Source of the DNA: Lantana camara
Taxonomy: Eukaryota > Streptophyta > Magnoliopsida > Lamiales > Verbenaceae
Assembly: GCA_037501455.1 (NCBI GenBank)
Contig: CM074856.1
Location: forward strand, 18,187,001-18,251,000
Length of the DNA: 64,000 nt
Direction of reading: 5' to 3'
The notes beneath the pieces are model-generated. The model made no database searches. It saw only the letters and a list, made by a program, of their open reading frames with translations, and was not told where the DNA came from. This document shows, piece after piece, positions 24,230 to 35,360 of this stretch (positions are counted from its first letter, which is position 1; each line of letters starts with the position of its first letter). Made by a program: the position numbers and the translations under genes.

Positions 24230-26472
24230 TGTTGGGAATAGTACCCTAGAAAGCCAATTCGTTGTAATCCATTTTGGGACTTTCCTTATATCACAGACAA
24301 TGTTTGAATAATAGACGCTTGATATTGATCATAGGTAAACATTTTTATATGTGAAATTACATGTTTTGTGTGTTTTCTATTACGTGTGCATGTATTAAAA
24401 ATCCTCTAATTCATCAGGTTGTTGGGGACTTTGCTATTAGGTAATGACACATGGAACAAGCCCTAATACTAGCTAAATTAGAAACCACTCCAAGTCGATG
24501 AGCCCAACGAACAGTGAAAATGTCAATTAGGCTCGATTGAGGCTTGCTTGTGGCATTATATCCTTAAGAAGGAACACCTAGTTTCGTGGGGTGTAAAGTG
24601 TATAAGTAGATGCGTACACAATACACGAGAGTGCTTGTTATGAGAACGAGTACACCGAGTTATCCCACGTGAGAAGACTCCTAAATGGGAAAGGAAGTTT
24701 CCACTTCTAGAAGAGAAAACTTTCATATTAGGAAATATCTCACATGTCAATGGCGTGAGTAATTAATCCTTTGACTTGAGATTCCATTGATGTCTTATGT
24801 GAGCAAAACTAAGTAATCTTAGATATAGATCTAAAAGGGTGTCGCTCGAGACACCTGAATTATGACTTATGTTGGGGTTACAAAAGTGGCACATGGAGGC
24901 ATGTGAGAATCAATAAAGGATGTACACTTGCTTAAGGCAAGAAGATCTCTTATTGTATAAGTCGTTCATATACAATCCTAAAACCCTCGGTCGAGGTAGG
25001 GGATCAAGACATCAAGAAAAGTGTTTCTTAGATTGAGATCAAATGGATCTGAAACGAACTTAGCTTTAAGATTAAGATTAATGAGGCTCTCATTATTCTC
25101 ATGCCCTAGGTCGTAATCCAGCGATGGAATGGTAGGAGGATTATATCTCATGGATGTCATTGACTGAAAGGTTCTTTCGATTTAATTCGTTGTTCGGGGT
25201 AGGGTTCATATACCTGTTGCTAGACTACGGTCGTGTGATTTGTGAGCTAATTAATTTAATAAAGGCTTACTACTAACTGAATAATGAACTTATAGGGTCA
25301 CACACAAATGTCAGGTTCAAAGGGTATTGTTGAAAAGATCAAATAATTGATCGAAACGAGACCACACTTATAAAGTACACATGTGGCACGTGAGCAAGTT
25401 TGGAAGCGTGGTCTAATTGAGAAATTGGACCATGAGTTAATTAATTGGAGAATTAATTATAAAGCCCGAATATATTTAATTGGAGAATTAATTGTAACTT
25501 TCAAATATAATTAATTGGAGAATTAATTATGAAGGGTCATTAGAAATATTTAGAGAATTAATTCTAACGTCCAATCCGAAATAAAGAAGTCCAACACATA
25601 ATTAATTATGAATTAATTATTAATTGAAATGACAAGATAATATCAAGACTTATTTATTTATGAAATAAATAAGTAAATATAATATCAAGTTGTTATTATC
25701 ATAAATATTTATTTATGAAATAAATATAAATATAATATCATGTGATTATTATTTTAACTATTTATTTATGAAATAAATAAGAGGATAATATTATAAAATA
25801 TTTATTTATGAAATAAATGATGGACAAAGTCATAAGTTATTTAATTATGAAATAAATAATTATGAGATTATATCATAAAGTAGTTAGGATAATTATAATA
25901 ATTAATAATATGATTATTAATTACTTATATCTTTTATCTCATTACATAATTTAAGAAGAGATAAAAGAGAAGGGTTTTCTCTCATTCTCTTGAGACCGAC
26001 ATTCGTGAAGTGTCATTCTTTATTCTGGAGAAAAGAAAAGAAAAACTCTCTCAACCCTAACCTAAAAAAGATGGAGGTTTTTCTTTGGAGTTCAAGCGTG
26101 AATTATTTCACACATCAATTGGGTTTTGACAGGAGAAATTTCTTGCTCTCTATTTCTCGTTTCTTGTTTCTTTCAATACACAGATTATAGTACTAGTATA
26201 ATACAAATCTGATTTGTGCCTAGGACTGGTGTGAATACATTTTAGAGGGCTTCTACTTAGATTCTCGAAAGAAAGAACCGGTCATGATACGGGAAACTTC
26301 ATTAACGCATGAAGAGTGTTTGAGGGCAGCTCAATACACTTTAAGAAAGCTTCTAGTAAAGTAAGTTGCTGAGAAGTTTTCTCTTGAGTTTCAAAATAAA
26401 AATTGCAAGCCAATGATCCTTATAGGAAAAATTTTTAAATTTTCAATGCGTTTCGAACCCGTTTTTCCAACA
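24230..26472 (+). repeat. 3' LTR of copia element
   Basis: Starts TGTTGGGAATAG after the purine tract and ends CCAACA. It is 2243 bp, diverged from the 5' LTR but collinear with it, and lacks the MITE. Confidence 0.88.
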
Positions 26473-27281
26473 CCAATGACCAGCGACCTGAGTGAGGACT
26501 AGTGTTAGTTTCTAAGCCCATGTCTCAAATCGCCGAAAGGCATTTAATGCTAAAGATACGAATCCTACCAAAAGGAAAATGGAAAGTTAAAGCATCCCGT
26601 CAGCCAGGTCAAAAGTATGTTTATTGCTAGATTATGAGATGCGCATTTAATCCATTCTCCTTTGTGTGTGATTTGTGTGGCTTTATGTTGCACTATACCT
26701 TGTTGGACTAAATTTGTATTATTTCCATATAAATTTTACGAATAATTTTATTAGAGTGAATGATATAAATCTCAAAGAACAAAATTTCTATGATCAAACG
26801 AAACATACTGTCATTCTACATATACAAATGATTATACTTAAAAATAATAATTCATTAATAAATTATGAATATAGTCAAACATAGTCATATGCGGTGACAT
26901 TCATATTGAGTGAATGATCGAACAATAGACACAATTGGGGGTTGGTCGAGAGGATCGAAACATAGGCAGTTGGACAAGGTGCTACCATGTTGGTAATTGA
27001 GAGAAACAACAGGAGAGAGACAGTGGCATGGAGAAAATCGTGGAATGGAGTTAGAGGTTCGGAGCTAACTTATGTTAACCTAGAAAATAATTACTTCGTA
27101 TTATTTGATTTTATGTTACAATTAAAAAATGAATAATAATAACTAATTTTTTATCAATACATTTTATTAATATGAAATATATTTTTATTTTATTATTAAT
27201 ATTGTGGTATATAAAGTAAGAATTAATTAATGTCGGTTAAAAATTAATCACAAAATACGACTAATTTTTTGTGTGTTTATT
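26473..27281. other. Spacer between copia and Tat elements
   Basis: AT-rich with short open frames that look accidental. The last five bases (TTATT, 27277-27281) are the left target duplication of the Tat element. Confidence 0.6.
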
Positions 27282-28124
27282 TGATGAGGCCTAAAAATCA
27301 TTCTCGAATCAGAGCCGTCCACGTGGCAGCACACTGCTGACTATATCCCTGACGCTCGCCTTGGTGGGCTCATGGGCCTTCCAGCCGCTCAATTGCCAGT
27401 TAATGTAATCCGTCGGTCAGCGGATGACCATTCGGATCAAGGGCCATAACCAACGGGTTTGACGCTCGCATCGCGGCCCTCATGGTTACCCTTCTCAGGG
27501 AAGCACCCACATGGGGGCCCACTAGTACGCTCGGTATTTCGACGCTCAAGGGTCATATATCGCGAGGAGGCCATCCATGCATTCTTCGAGCGTCACCAAC
27601 GCTCGGGCATATCCATGCCCCGTTTCGTTGGATCCGAACCTCGGCAGAAAGAATCTTAGGCCCATCCCCCCGCGTAACCCTCGTCAACAACCTCTGACAC
27701 AAAAGTACTGTGCACCGCGCACCTGACACGCCGTCTCCCTTTTCAGGGATGTCATTCTCACTCCACCGAAAGCTGACGCGTGTTAGGGCAACACAGGTTT
27801 GGGACCACATATTCAATTTACCCATCTACCCCCATCCCTAACATATAAATAGGAGAGAAACCATGCATTCTCCCCCAAGTGATCATCTGCATAAAAAACC
27901 ATACACATCGTTCTGGGCATTTTCCTCTGAACTCCTCAAGCTTTTCACTCGCCACAGTAACACTACCTTGGTAGCTTGCACTCTTGGTGTTATCCTAGCT
28001 GGAAGAACCCACGCTCAAAAGGAAACCCAGATCCTGAGGCTCCCTCGCCTGTGATGGTTTTTCCCTTTTCATACAAATTCTAAAGTGTTGTTGCATTAGG
28101 AAACTCAGATTCCCGCATCCATCA
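27282..28124 (+). repeat. 5' LTR of Tat element
   Basis: 843 bp, TG...CA. It contains a TATA-like TATAAATA (27844-27851), a G-box CCACGTGG near 27319, and seven copies of ACGCTC/GAGCGT (27352, 27462, 27527, 27542, 27588, 27599, 28011). Transcription probably starts about 30 bases after the TATA box. Confidence 0.95.
27844..27851 (+). promoter_or_regulatory. LTR TATA box
   Basis: TATAAATA lies in CATATAAATAGGAG inside the 5' LTR. It is the best-placed core promoter element for the sense transcript. An equivalent CTATAAATAGG occurs in the Tat-type solo LTR at 49165-49981. Confidence 0.65.
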
Positions 28125-28128
28125 TTTT

Positions 28129-28145
28129 TGGCGCCGTCTGTGGGA
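28129..28145 (+). promoter_or_regulatory. Tat primer-binding site
   Basis: TGGCGCCGTCTGTGGGA begins a few bases after the 5' LTR. Sequences of this form are the PBS of many Tat-type elements. The exact tRNA was not assigned. Confidence 0.75.
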
Positions 28146-28223
28146 AACCATCACCACCATCTTTGGTATTGCCAGTTTCTTCCTCTGAAAGCTAGTTGAA
28201 AAGTAACACCCAAATCTTGAATC

Positions 28224-31200
28224 ATGGTAACTGCGACGAGATCTGGAAGAGTTGGAGAGAAAGGCGCTCTTCCCCCCGCTAACGAGGAGAACGCAGAAAG
28301 TAACATTCCCGCCGGAGAAGCAAACCTCCCAGTGGCCGGGAACGGGGAAGAGAACACAGGGCCGGCGGGGACAACTCTCCCGCTAGGCGGGAATGCCACG
28401 GGAGGACCTAGCACCGTCGTCCCGCCTGCAGCTCACACCGCCCACGCTTCCTATCCATACTCCGGGATGTATCCCATGGCCATGCCACCTCCAGGATACC
28501 CGTTCATGCAGCCAGGATTGATGCCCGGAATGATGCCGGCGGTCCCGCCTTACCAGGTGGGGACTCTGAATCTCCCCACGTCGTTACCCAGGGAGATACA
28601 AGGGGTGGAAATGCCCCAAGTTACAGCCCAGCAACTCCAGGCGCTGTATGCACAGTGCGAGAGCCAGGCCGTTCAGAATGCCTGGGAGCATTTCATGGCC
28701 GCGTACTTCCCCTCGCAGGCTGGCGCTCGCCTGGCCCCACCACTTGGCGGGCTCCCGGCGCATCCTTTAACGATGGCCCAAAATGCGCTGAGGGCACAGC
28801 AGCTTCCCCAACCACCCAATCAAGAGAATGAAGCCCCACCGAGGGTCCAGCAAGAACGGCCAGTTGTGGGAGATGAGAGGGCCCCTCGAAATGAGGCGGC
28901 CGTAGATAATGAAGAGGTCCAATCAAGGGCCACAAGGAGGGCAAACCGCAGAAATGTCGGTGACCCTCAGCTAGCAGCTGTACAAGACCAAATTCGAGGG
29001 CTCCAAAACGTGGTAGAGCAGCTCTCTCGAGCACGGTCTCACGCCCCCCGTGAGGGGGACGAGAGGTCCAAGGCCAGAGACGCTCGGCGACCACGCAGCC
29101 CCATTTCCCATCGAAGAAGAGAGGCTAGCTATGAAGATCCCGACGAGCGAGATTACAGGATCATGGCGGGCGATTCCCCCCTCGTCGAGGAAGTTCTGAT
29201 GACCCGTGCAGGGAAGGGTAAAATTCCCTCGTCAATCAACAGGTATGATGGAACTACGGATCCAGCCGAGCATCTGGACCATTTCGTGCACCTAATGCAC
29301 CTCTATGACCATCCGGACAACTACTGGGCCAAGGTGTTTGTCACTTCCCTCACTGGAATGGCCCAAGAGTGGTACAAAAAGCTCCCCCCGCGCTCAATCC
29401 GAGGGTATTATGACTTGACGGATGCTTTTGTCAGCCACTTCAATTCGCTGAAAGCACCAGCCCCGGCCGCGACCGCTCTTTATAGCCTGGTCCAAGGGCC
29501 GAACGAGACCCTCCGATCCTTCATGGGGAGGTTCAACAAAGAGATTTTGCTAGTAGAAAAGCCCTCGATGGACTTTTTGAGGCACGTGCTGTTCGGTGCC
29601 ATCAACATGAAGCATTACGTCAGCAAAGAATTTGTGGAGGAAGTGGCCAAGAAGAAGCCACGTTCGTTGATGGAGATTAGAGAGATTGCAGATTCTTTCT
29701 TTACCCTCGAAGATATGTATATAGCGAGGGAGCAGAAGATGGCGAATGCCCCTCGCCCCACCAGAAACCACGAGGACAAAGTGGAGCCCCACCGAAGTCA
29801 CCGCCGCAGCCCAATACCCGCTCGTCGTCATTCCTCTCCCCCGCGGAAGCTCGAGCGTGTCCCCCTCAATCGCCCAATTGCAGAAGTTTATTCCCTGGCG
29901 GACCAGAAGTTGTTCAAAAGGCCGCCCAAGCTAAGAGAGACCGAGGCTCAAAAGCGCTCGGGGAAGTATTGTGCTTTCCATAAGCAGAAGGGGCATGACA
30001 CTAACGAATGCCGTCACCTGGAGAAGGAGATTCAGCGGCTGATTGCTGGGGGGCACCTCAAAGAGTTTGTAAAAGTACTGGAAGGGTACGACGAACATTG
30101 CGCAGGACGGGCGCTTGAAAGAAGAAGAAGCCGCTCACGTTCCCGTAGTCCTCGTCGCCAGCGCCCTGAAACCAGCGAGCGCAACAAAGGGAAAGGGGTA
30201 GACATGGAGAATCAGCCCTTTGCGGTCATTCACATGATTGCGGGAGGCCCCTCGGGGGGCGACTCCAATGCTTCCCGTCGCCGCCATGTACGGAGCTATA
30301 ACCAAAGACCGACACTCCCCCGCTCAGTACTTTCCGTGGACAGCTCAGCGCGCTCAAAGGAGGATGATGTTATAGGATTTACCGAGAAAGATCTTGAACA
30401 CATTGTAACACCCCATGGGATAGGAAAAACCTCTGACTGTCCCATGGTAGTTAGTTTAGACGTTCATAACCACACTGTAAAGAGGGTTTTATTTGATAGT
30501 GGAAGCTCTGTGAACGTTCTCCCGTACTCAACGTTTCAACAAATGAATATAACAAACATCCCCCTCGAACCTCTCAGAACTGCCCTCGTAGGGTTTGGAG
30601 GTTCCGAGATCGTCCCTCGCGGACAAATTCGCTTGGCCACCTCTTTTGGTCGCGCCCCACAGCGAAAAACTTTGAGCGTTCTCTACACCATCGTCGAGGT
30701 GGATCTTCCTTACAACATCATCGTTGGGCGCCCAGCCCTCATGGATTTCAAGGCGGTAATTTCCACCTATCATCAAAAGGTCAAGTTCCCAACCCCCGAG
30801 GGTACTGGAGAAATTCTATGCAACGTCAAAGAAGCTTGGGAATGCTACATACTTTCGCTTCGAAGCCACAAGCCCAAACATTCCATTCAACCTGGGTCTA
30901 CTAAGAAATCCGTTGATTTCCCAGAATTAAACGAAGATGGCCCTGAGCGCAAAAGAGCCAAGCTGTACCGGAAGAAGAATAAAAAGAGGACCCCTGGAGA
31001 CGTTCAGTGCTCGGAGAATGGGCCACCGGGGGCCGTCGAGGGTTCTTCCTCAGAAAACGAGGGAGATGAGCCCAAGAATACGCTCACTGGGAAGAAACGA
31101 GCGTTAGAAGCACCGAGGCCGGAGGTTCGGATTGAGCCCATCGAGGAGTTTTTGACCGTCGAATTGGAGCCTGGGAATCCGGATAAAACAACCCAGATTG

Positions 31201-33167
31201 GCTCGAGCCTAGATGGGCCCTCGCAAGTTTTGATGATCGACTTCCTAAGGGAGAATCTAGACGTTTTTGCGTGGAAAGCTTCTGATCTCACCGGGATAGA
31301 TCCGAGCGTCATTGTCCACAGACTGAACGTGGATCCAACCTTCAAGCCCATCAAACAGAAGAAGAGGGACGTTCATGGCTTTAGGAAACGGGTTATCGAA
31401 GAGGAGGTTAATAAATTGCTTGGTGCTCAGTACATCGAGGAGATTTTGTACCCGGAATGGCTTTGCAATGTGGTGCTCGTTCCAAAGAGCGCTAATAAGT
31501 GGCGTATGTGCAACGACTTCACTGACCTCAACAAAGCGTGCCCCAAAGACCATTACCCCCTACCGAGGATCGATCAGTTGGTAGATTCTACAGCCGGGTG
31601 TGAACTCATGAGTATGATGGACGCCTTTCAGGGATATTATCAAATCTTTATGGCGCCCGAGGATCGCCCCAAAACTGCGTTTATTGTGCACTTGGGTGTC
31701 TACTGTTTCAAAGTCATGCCCTTCGGGCTCAAAAATGCGGGAGCAACCTATCAACGCCTTGTCAATAGAATGTTCGAGCACGAAATTGGAAAATCTATGG
31801 AGGTATACGTGGATGACATGATAGTCAAAAGTGAGCGCCAACACTCCCATCTGGAGGATCTCAAGCAGACTTTCGATATTCTTCGCCGCTACGGAATGAA
31901 GTTGAACCCTTCAAAGTGCACTTTTGGCGTTCGAGGTGGTAAGTTTCTGGGATACATGGTCAGTCAACGGGGCAAAGAGGCAAACCCCGAGAAGATCAAA
32001 GCAATCCTGGATATACCCTCCCCTCGCAATCTGAGAGAGGTCCAGGTACTCGTGGGTAAGATCATTTCGCTAAACAGGTTCATTTCCCGCTCGGCAGACC
32101 GGAATTTACCCTTCTTTAAAATTTTGCGCAACGCTCGGAACTTTACCTGGAACGAGGATTGCGAAAAGGCCCTGCAGAACATGAAACAGTACCTGTCGAG
32201 CGCGCCTTTGTTAACCAAGCCAATCCCGGGGGAGAACTTGTTTGTCTATCTATCAGTCTCTTTGGAAGCAACGAGCGCTGTCCTCGTAGCAATCCGCGAG
32301 CGTAAGCATATGCCAGTATATTACCTAAGCAAGACTCTACAGGGGGCAGAGAAAAGGTATATGGAAATTGAGAAATTTGCCTTTGCGCTCGTTAACGCAT
32401 CCCGAAGGCTGAGGCCATATTTTCAGGCTCACTCCATCACAGTGCTAACAGATCAACCACTCAGGCAAGTCCTGTCCAAACCGGATGTTTCGGGTAGGTT
32501 AATTAAATGGGCAATCGAACTCAGTCAGTTTGATATCTCCTTCGAGCCTCGCACAGCCATACAGGCTCAGGCAGTGGCCGATCTGTTGGTAGAACGTTTC
32601 AATTTGGAGATTGTGCCACAGGCTGACGAGGGTTTATGGCTTTTGCACACGGATGGCTCCTCGACCTCACAAGGGGGGGGTGCCGGGGTGACCCTCAGGG
32701 ATCCCCTAGGAGCAGAAGTTGACTACGCAATCAAGCTGGCGTTTCAAGTCACCAACAACGAAGCAGAATATGAGGCCCTCATCCAAGGGCTCAGGATTGC
32801 GCTCCAAAATGGGGCCGCTCGTGTCACAGCATACGTTGATTCGCAGTTGATCGCGAGTCAAATCGATGGTAGTTATGAGGCTCGAGAAGCCACCATGGCA
32901 CGGTATCTATTGAGCGCCAAGGCGGAGATAGCCAAGTTCAAGGAATTCCATCTTTTGCAAGTTCCGAGGGTAGAAAACGAACGCGCTGACGCTCTTTCGA
33001 AGTTTGCGTCCGCTCTGGACGGCCACAGTGAACGCGTAGTTACATTTCTGAGAACGGAGGAACCATTGATAAGTAAAGACGAATCCTCGAAAGAAGTGCA
33101 CATGATTGACCCCTCCGAGCCTTGCTGGCTTGACGAGATTGTCAGATTCCTCCGGGATGGAACATGA
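28224..33167 (+). CDS. gag-pol: Tat gag-protease-RT-RNase H polyprotein
   Basis: This is an open frame of 1647 residues. Residues 1-300 are Pro/Gly- and Arg-rich. A retrotransposon gag domain spans about 340-500, followed by a CCHC-like C-A-F-H-K-Q-K-G-H-D-T-N-E-C near 581 and an Arg/Ser-rich SRSRSRSPRR stretch near 635. The aspartic protease has FDSGSS near 755. RT runs from about 1055 to 1280 with YVDDM near 1194. The first RNase H (about 1335-1440) carries VYLSVS where an active enzyme has a catalytic Asp, as is usual in Tat. A second, archaeal-type RNase H (about 1470-1605) keeps HTDGSS, NNEAEYEAL, YVDSQL and ERADALS. The frame ends at TGA 33165-33167, short of the integrase, which continues in the same frame. 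Confidence 0.93.
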   Translation: MVTATRSGRVGEKGALPPANEENAESNIPAGEANLPVAGNGEENTGPAGTTLPLGGNATGGPSTVVPPAAHTAHASYPYSGMYPMAMPPPGYPFMQPGLMPGMMPAVPPYQVGTLNLPTSLPREIQGVEMPQVTAQQLQALYAQCESQAVQNAWEHFMAAYFPSQAGARLAPPLGGLPAHPLTMAQNALRAQQLPQPPNQENEAPPRVQQERPVVGDERAPRNEAAVDNEEVQSRATRRANRRNVGDPQLAAVQDQIRGLQNVVEQLSRARSHAPREGDERSKARDARRPRSPISHRRREASYEDPDERDYRIMAGDSPLVEEVLMTRAGKGKIPSSINRYDGTTDPAEHLDHFVHLMHLYDHPDNYWAKVFVTSLTGMAQEWYKKLPPRSIRGYYDLTDAFVSHFNSLKAPAPAATALYSLVQGPNETLRSFMGRFNKEILLVEKPSMDFLRHVLFGAINMKHYVSKEFVEEVAKKKPRSLMEIREIADSFFTLEDMYIAREQKMANAPRPTRNHEDKVEPHRSHRRSPIPARRHSSPPRKLERVPLNRPIAEVYSLADQKLFKRPPKLRETEAQKRSGKYCAFHKQKGHDTNECRHLEKEIQRLIAGGHLKEFVKVLEGYDEHCAGRALERRRSRSRSRSPRRQRPETSERNKGKGVDMENQPFAVIHMIAGGPSGGDSNASRRRHVRSYNQRPTLPRSVLSVDSSARSKEDDVIGFTEKDLEHIVTPHGIGKTSDCPMVVSLDVHNHTVKRVLFDSGSSVNVLPYSTFQQMNITNIPLEPLRTALVGFGGSEIVPRGQIRLATSFGRAPQRKTLSVLYTIVEVDLPYNIIVGRPALMDFKAVISTYHQKVKFPTPEGTGEILCNVKEAWECYILSLRSHKPKHSIQPGSTKKSVDFPELNEDGPERKRAKLYRKKNKKRTPGDVQCSENGPPGAVEGSSSENEGDEPKNTLTGKKRALEAPRPEVRIEPIEEFLTVELEPGNPDKTTQIGSSLDGPSQVLMIDFLRENLDVFAWKASDLTGIDPSVIVHRLNVDPTFKPIKQKKRDVHGFRKRVIEEEVNKLLGAQYIEEILYPEWLCNVVLVPKSANKWRMCNDFTDLNKACPKDHYPLPRIDQLVDSTAGCELMSMMDAFQGYYQIFMAPEDRPKTAFIVHLGVYCFKVMPFGLKNAGATYQRLVNRMFEHEIGKSMEVYVDDMIVKSERQHSHLEDLKQTFDILRRYGMKLNPSKCTFGVRGGKFLGYMVSQRGKEANPEKIKAILDIPSPRNLREVQVLVGKIISLNRFISRSADRNLPFFKILRNARNFTWNEDCEKALQNMKQYLSSAPLLTKPIPGENLFVYLSVSLEATSAVLVAIRERKHMPVYYLSKTLQGAEKRYMEIEKFAFALVNASRRLRPYFQAHSITVLTDQPLRQVLSKPDVSGRLIKWAIELSQFDISFEPRTAIQAQAVADLLVERFNLEIVPQADEGLWLLHTDGSSTSQGGGAGVTLRDPLGAEVDYAIKLAFQVTNNEAEYEALIQGLRIALQNGAARVTAYVDSQLIASQIDGSYEAREATMARYLLSAKAEIAKFKEFHLLQVPRVENERADALSKFASALDGHSERVVTFLRTEEPLISKDESSKEVHMIDPSEPCWLDEIVRFLRDGT

Positions 33168-33179
33168 CCGAGCGACTAA
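33165..33179 (+). other. Two in-frame stops between RNase H and integrase
   Basis: TGA (33165-33167) and TAA (33177-33179) lie four codons apart in the pol frame, which is otherwise continuous to the integrase with no indel. Each is one substitution away from a sense codon. They most simply look like nonsense mutations in this copy. A programmed readthrough signal is less likely because there are two. Confidence 0.85.
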
Positions 33180-34355
33180 GTTGAGGCTCGGAAGATCAAA
33201 AGCAAGGCCCCTCGTTTCTCGTTGGATACCGAGGGTAGATTATTCAATCGATCCTTCCAGGGCCCACCGATGAGATGTTTGAGACCCTCGCAGGCTAAAG
33301 AAGTTTTAGAGCATGTACACGATGGAAGTTGTGGGAACCACTCGGGCGGACGAATCTTAGCAAAGAAAATCTTAAGGAGTGGGTTCTATTGGCCCTCGAT
33401 ATTGCAAGATGCCATTCAATATTCCAAGAAGTGTCCCAAGTGCCAGTTCCACTCCAACACTCCCCAGTTGCCAGCAGCTCAAATGATTCCTATTGATGTT
33501 TCCTGGCCTTTTGATCAATGGGGCATTGATATCGTGGGACCTCTCCCAATGGCGGTCGGGCAAAAGAAGTTCGTAATACTTGCTGTGGATTATTTCACCA
33601 AGTGGGCTGAGGCAGAAGCGGTCGCTAAGATAACGTTCAAAGTTGTGAGGGATTTCATTTGGAAAAACATCATCTGCAGATATGGCATCCCGAGGGTTCT
33701 CATCTCGGATAACGGTTCCCAGTTTATCGCTGCTGACACCCGAGATTGGTGCTATGAACTAGGGATCGAGCAACGATTCACTTCCGTGGGCCACCCTCAA
33801 GCTAACGGTCAAGCCGAAGTGACCAACCGAACCATACTCCAGCATCTGAAAACGATGCTCGAGAGTAAGAAGGGAGAATGGGCTGAAGAACTTCAGGGAG
33901 CGCTGTGGGCGTACCGTACTACCCCGCGAGCAGCAACGGGGGAAACCCCTTATTCCCTCGTGTACGGCTCCGAGGCCATGGTACCTGCGGAAATTGCTCA
34001 AGAATCCGCACGCGTTGCCTATTTCGAGCCTGCGGCCAACGAGGCCAATCGGACGCTCGAGTTAGATTTGCTGGATGAGAAGAGGAATGCTGCTTGGGCG
34101 CGTATTCACAAATACAAAGCAACCGTCGCTCGCCAGTACAATAAACGTGTTAAAGAAAGGACTTTCCAGCTAGGGGACTTGGTCCTCAAAAAAGTTGAAG
34201 TCTCCAAACACGTAGGTAAGTTGGACCCTAATTGGGAAGGCCCCTTCAAAGTCATTCAAGTACGGGCAAATAACACCTACTTGCTAGAAACTTTGCAAGG
34301 CGAGCGTCTCCCTAGGCCATGGAATGCATGTAACCTTAGAAGGTTCTATGTGTAA
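33180..34355 (+). CDS. Tat integrase (C-terminal part of pol)
   Basis: This is in frame with gag-pol. The first ATG is at 33222, giving 377 residues, but homologous sequence continues upstream to the stop at 33177. It holds the HHCC zinc-binding module (H-V-H...N-H-S-G-G...C-P-K-C), then the DDE core with GIDIVGP, SDNGSQF and QANGQAEVTN, and a GPFKV-containing C-terminal region that recalls the GPY/F module. In an active element this would be released from the polyprotein and insert cDNA into chromatin. Here it is separated by two stops, so normal production is doubtful. Confidence 0.9.
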   Translation, partial: VEARKIKSKAPRFSLDTEGRLFNRSFQGPPMRCLRPSQAKEVLEHVHDGSCGNHSGGRILAKKILRSGFYWPSILQDAIQYSKKCPKCQFHSNTPQLPAAQMIPIDVSWPFDQWGIDIVGPLPMAVGQKKFVILAVDYFTKWAEAEAVAKITFKVVRDFIWKNIICRYGIPRVLISDNGSQFIAADTRDWCYELGIEQRFTSVGHPQANGQAEVTNRTILQHLKTMLESKKGEWAEELQGALWAYRTTPRAATGETPYSLVYGSEAMVPAEIAQESARVAYFEPAANEANRTLELDLLDEKRNAAWARIHKYKATVARQYNKRVKERTFQLGDLVLKKVEVSKHVGKLDPNWEGPFKVIQVRANNTYLLETLQGERLPRPWNACNLRRFYV

Positions 34356-35360
34356 ACTTCAACCCCTTTGTAATGGCCCGTTCGCGGCATGAAATACTTT
34401 TCTTTGATGGAAAGCGCGTTGTAATCATTTCCGAAAGTGCATCTATATAACAGTAAGTATTTAATTCTTCGTTTTTATTATTTACTTGCTTTCTTATCTG
34501 ATCTAATGATTCGAGCGGCAAGAGGCTTGCTCCGTGTTGAGCATCTTCCACGTCAAAAAGCCCACGCGATACCCCAATCCTACCAAAGTTACACTGTCCA
34601 GGTGTTGATAACCGTCCACCTTTAACAGTTTGAACGATTTGTAAGAATTGGTCCTAAAAATGAGCGCGTCCGACAACGGGGAGCCCAACGCTCAACTTAC
34701 GCCAGCTGAGTGTTCATCGCTCCAGCTCGTGCACGTAAGAACCCCCTGTGACCCTCATCCAATTGGGTAAGAGCACGCTCGTAAATAGTGGATGCCACTA
34801 ACACTACGACTACGCTCGTTTTTACCCCTACTAAGCCAATCCTACAGGGATTTCCTAAGTTCAAATTCAAGCCTCAAGGAGAATACAGCGAGGGAATATT
34901 CATAAGGATCACCCTCGCGCCTGTGTCTCCTCAAAGGTTTTCCAAGTCCAAATACACAGTTCGTTTCTACTGTGGCCAGGGAACCCTCCTAAGGGTCACC
35001 CTCGCGCCCATACTTGCAATAAGCCAACCGCCCGACGTCGCAAGCATCTAAGCTTAATATGCATGGTGGTGAGTGTCAGAGGACCGTTGTAAAAGACGCC
35101 CTGGCCTACTTACACACTAATCGCAAACGCTCAAACAGAAGATTTCGATATGAAAGCGGCAAAGCTAAACAAGTTAACATCATTCACCATCCAAGAGCAA
35201 AGGTAAAAACATTCAAACATCAAAGCAGTGGAGAAAGAACGCTAAGGTATGAAAAGAAACTCAAAATGTTAAAGAAATAACAGGAAGGTTAAGTACAAGC
35301 ATAAGTCGTTCATAGTAATGGCAAGGGGTTTAAAACAATAAGGGATCAGTATAGAGAGCT
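34356..35360 (+). other. Noncoding spacer after Tat integrase
   Basis: Moderately GC-rich with a repeated AGG(A/G)TCACCCTCGCGCC block (around 34904 and 34995). Short frames here lack family features. It lies beyond the 3' end of the antisense gene and may hold that gene's poly(A) site. Confidence 0.55.

Larger units (their letters stand above)
16246..26472 (+). mobile_element. Decayed full-length Ty1/copia retrotransposon
   Basis: Related LTRs lie at 16246-18901 and 24230-26472, ending ...TTTTTCCAACA. A degenerate initiator-Met PBS (TGATATCAGATCC, 18904-18916) follows the 5' LTR, and a purine tract AAGTGAGAGA (24219-24228) precedes the 3' LTR. The internal region of about 5.3 kb has no long frame, but remnants are in the right order. 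They are a zinc knuckle at 21515-21556, RT near 22960-23200, and RNase H with the C-terminus near 23760-24170. No matching 5-bp target duplication was found, consistent with age. Confidence 0.88.

Noticed and set aside
27459..28054. Open frames in the Tat LTR duplicated at 39006-39601
   Set aside because: They are duplicated because the LTR is duplicated, and no protein family is recognisable.
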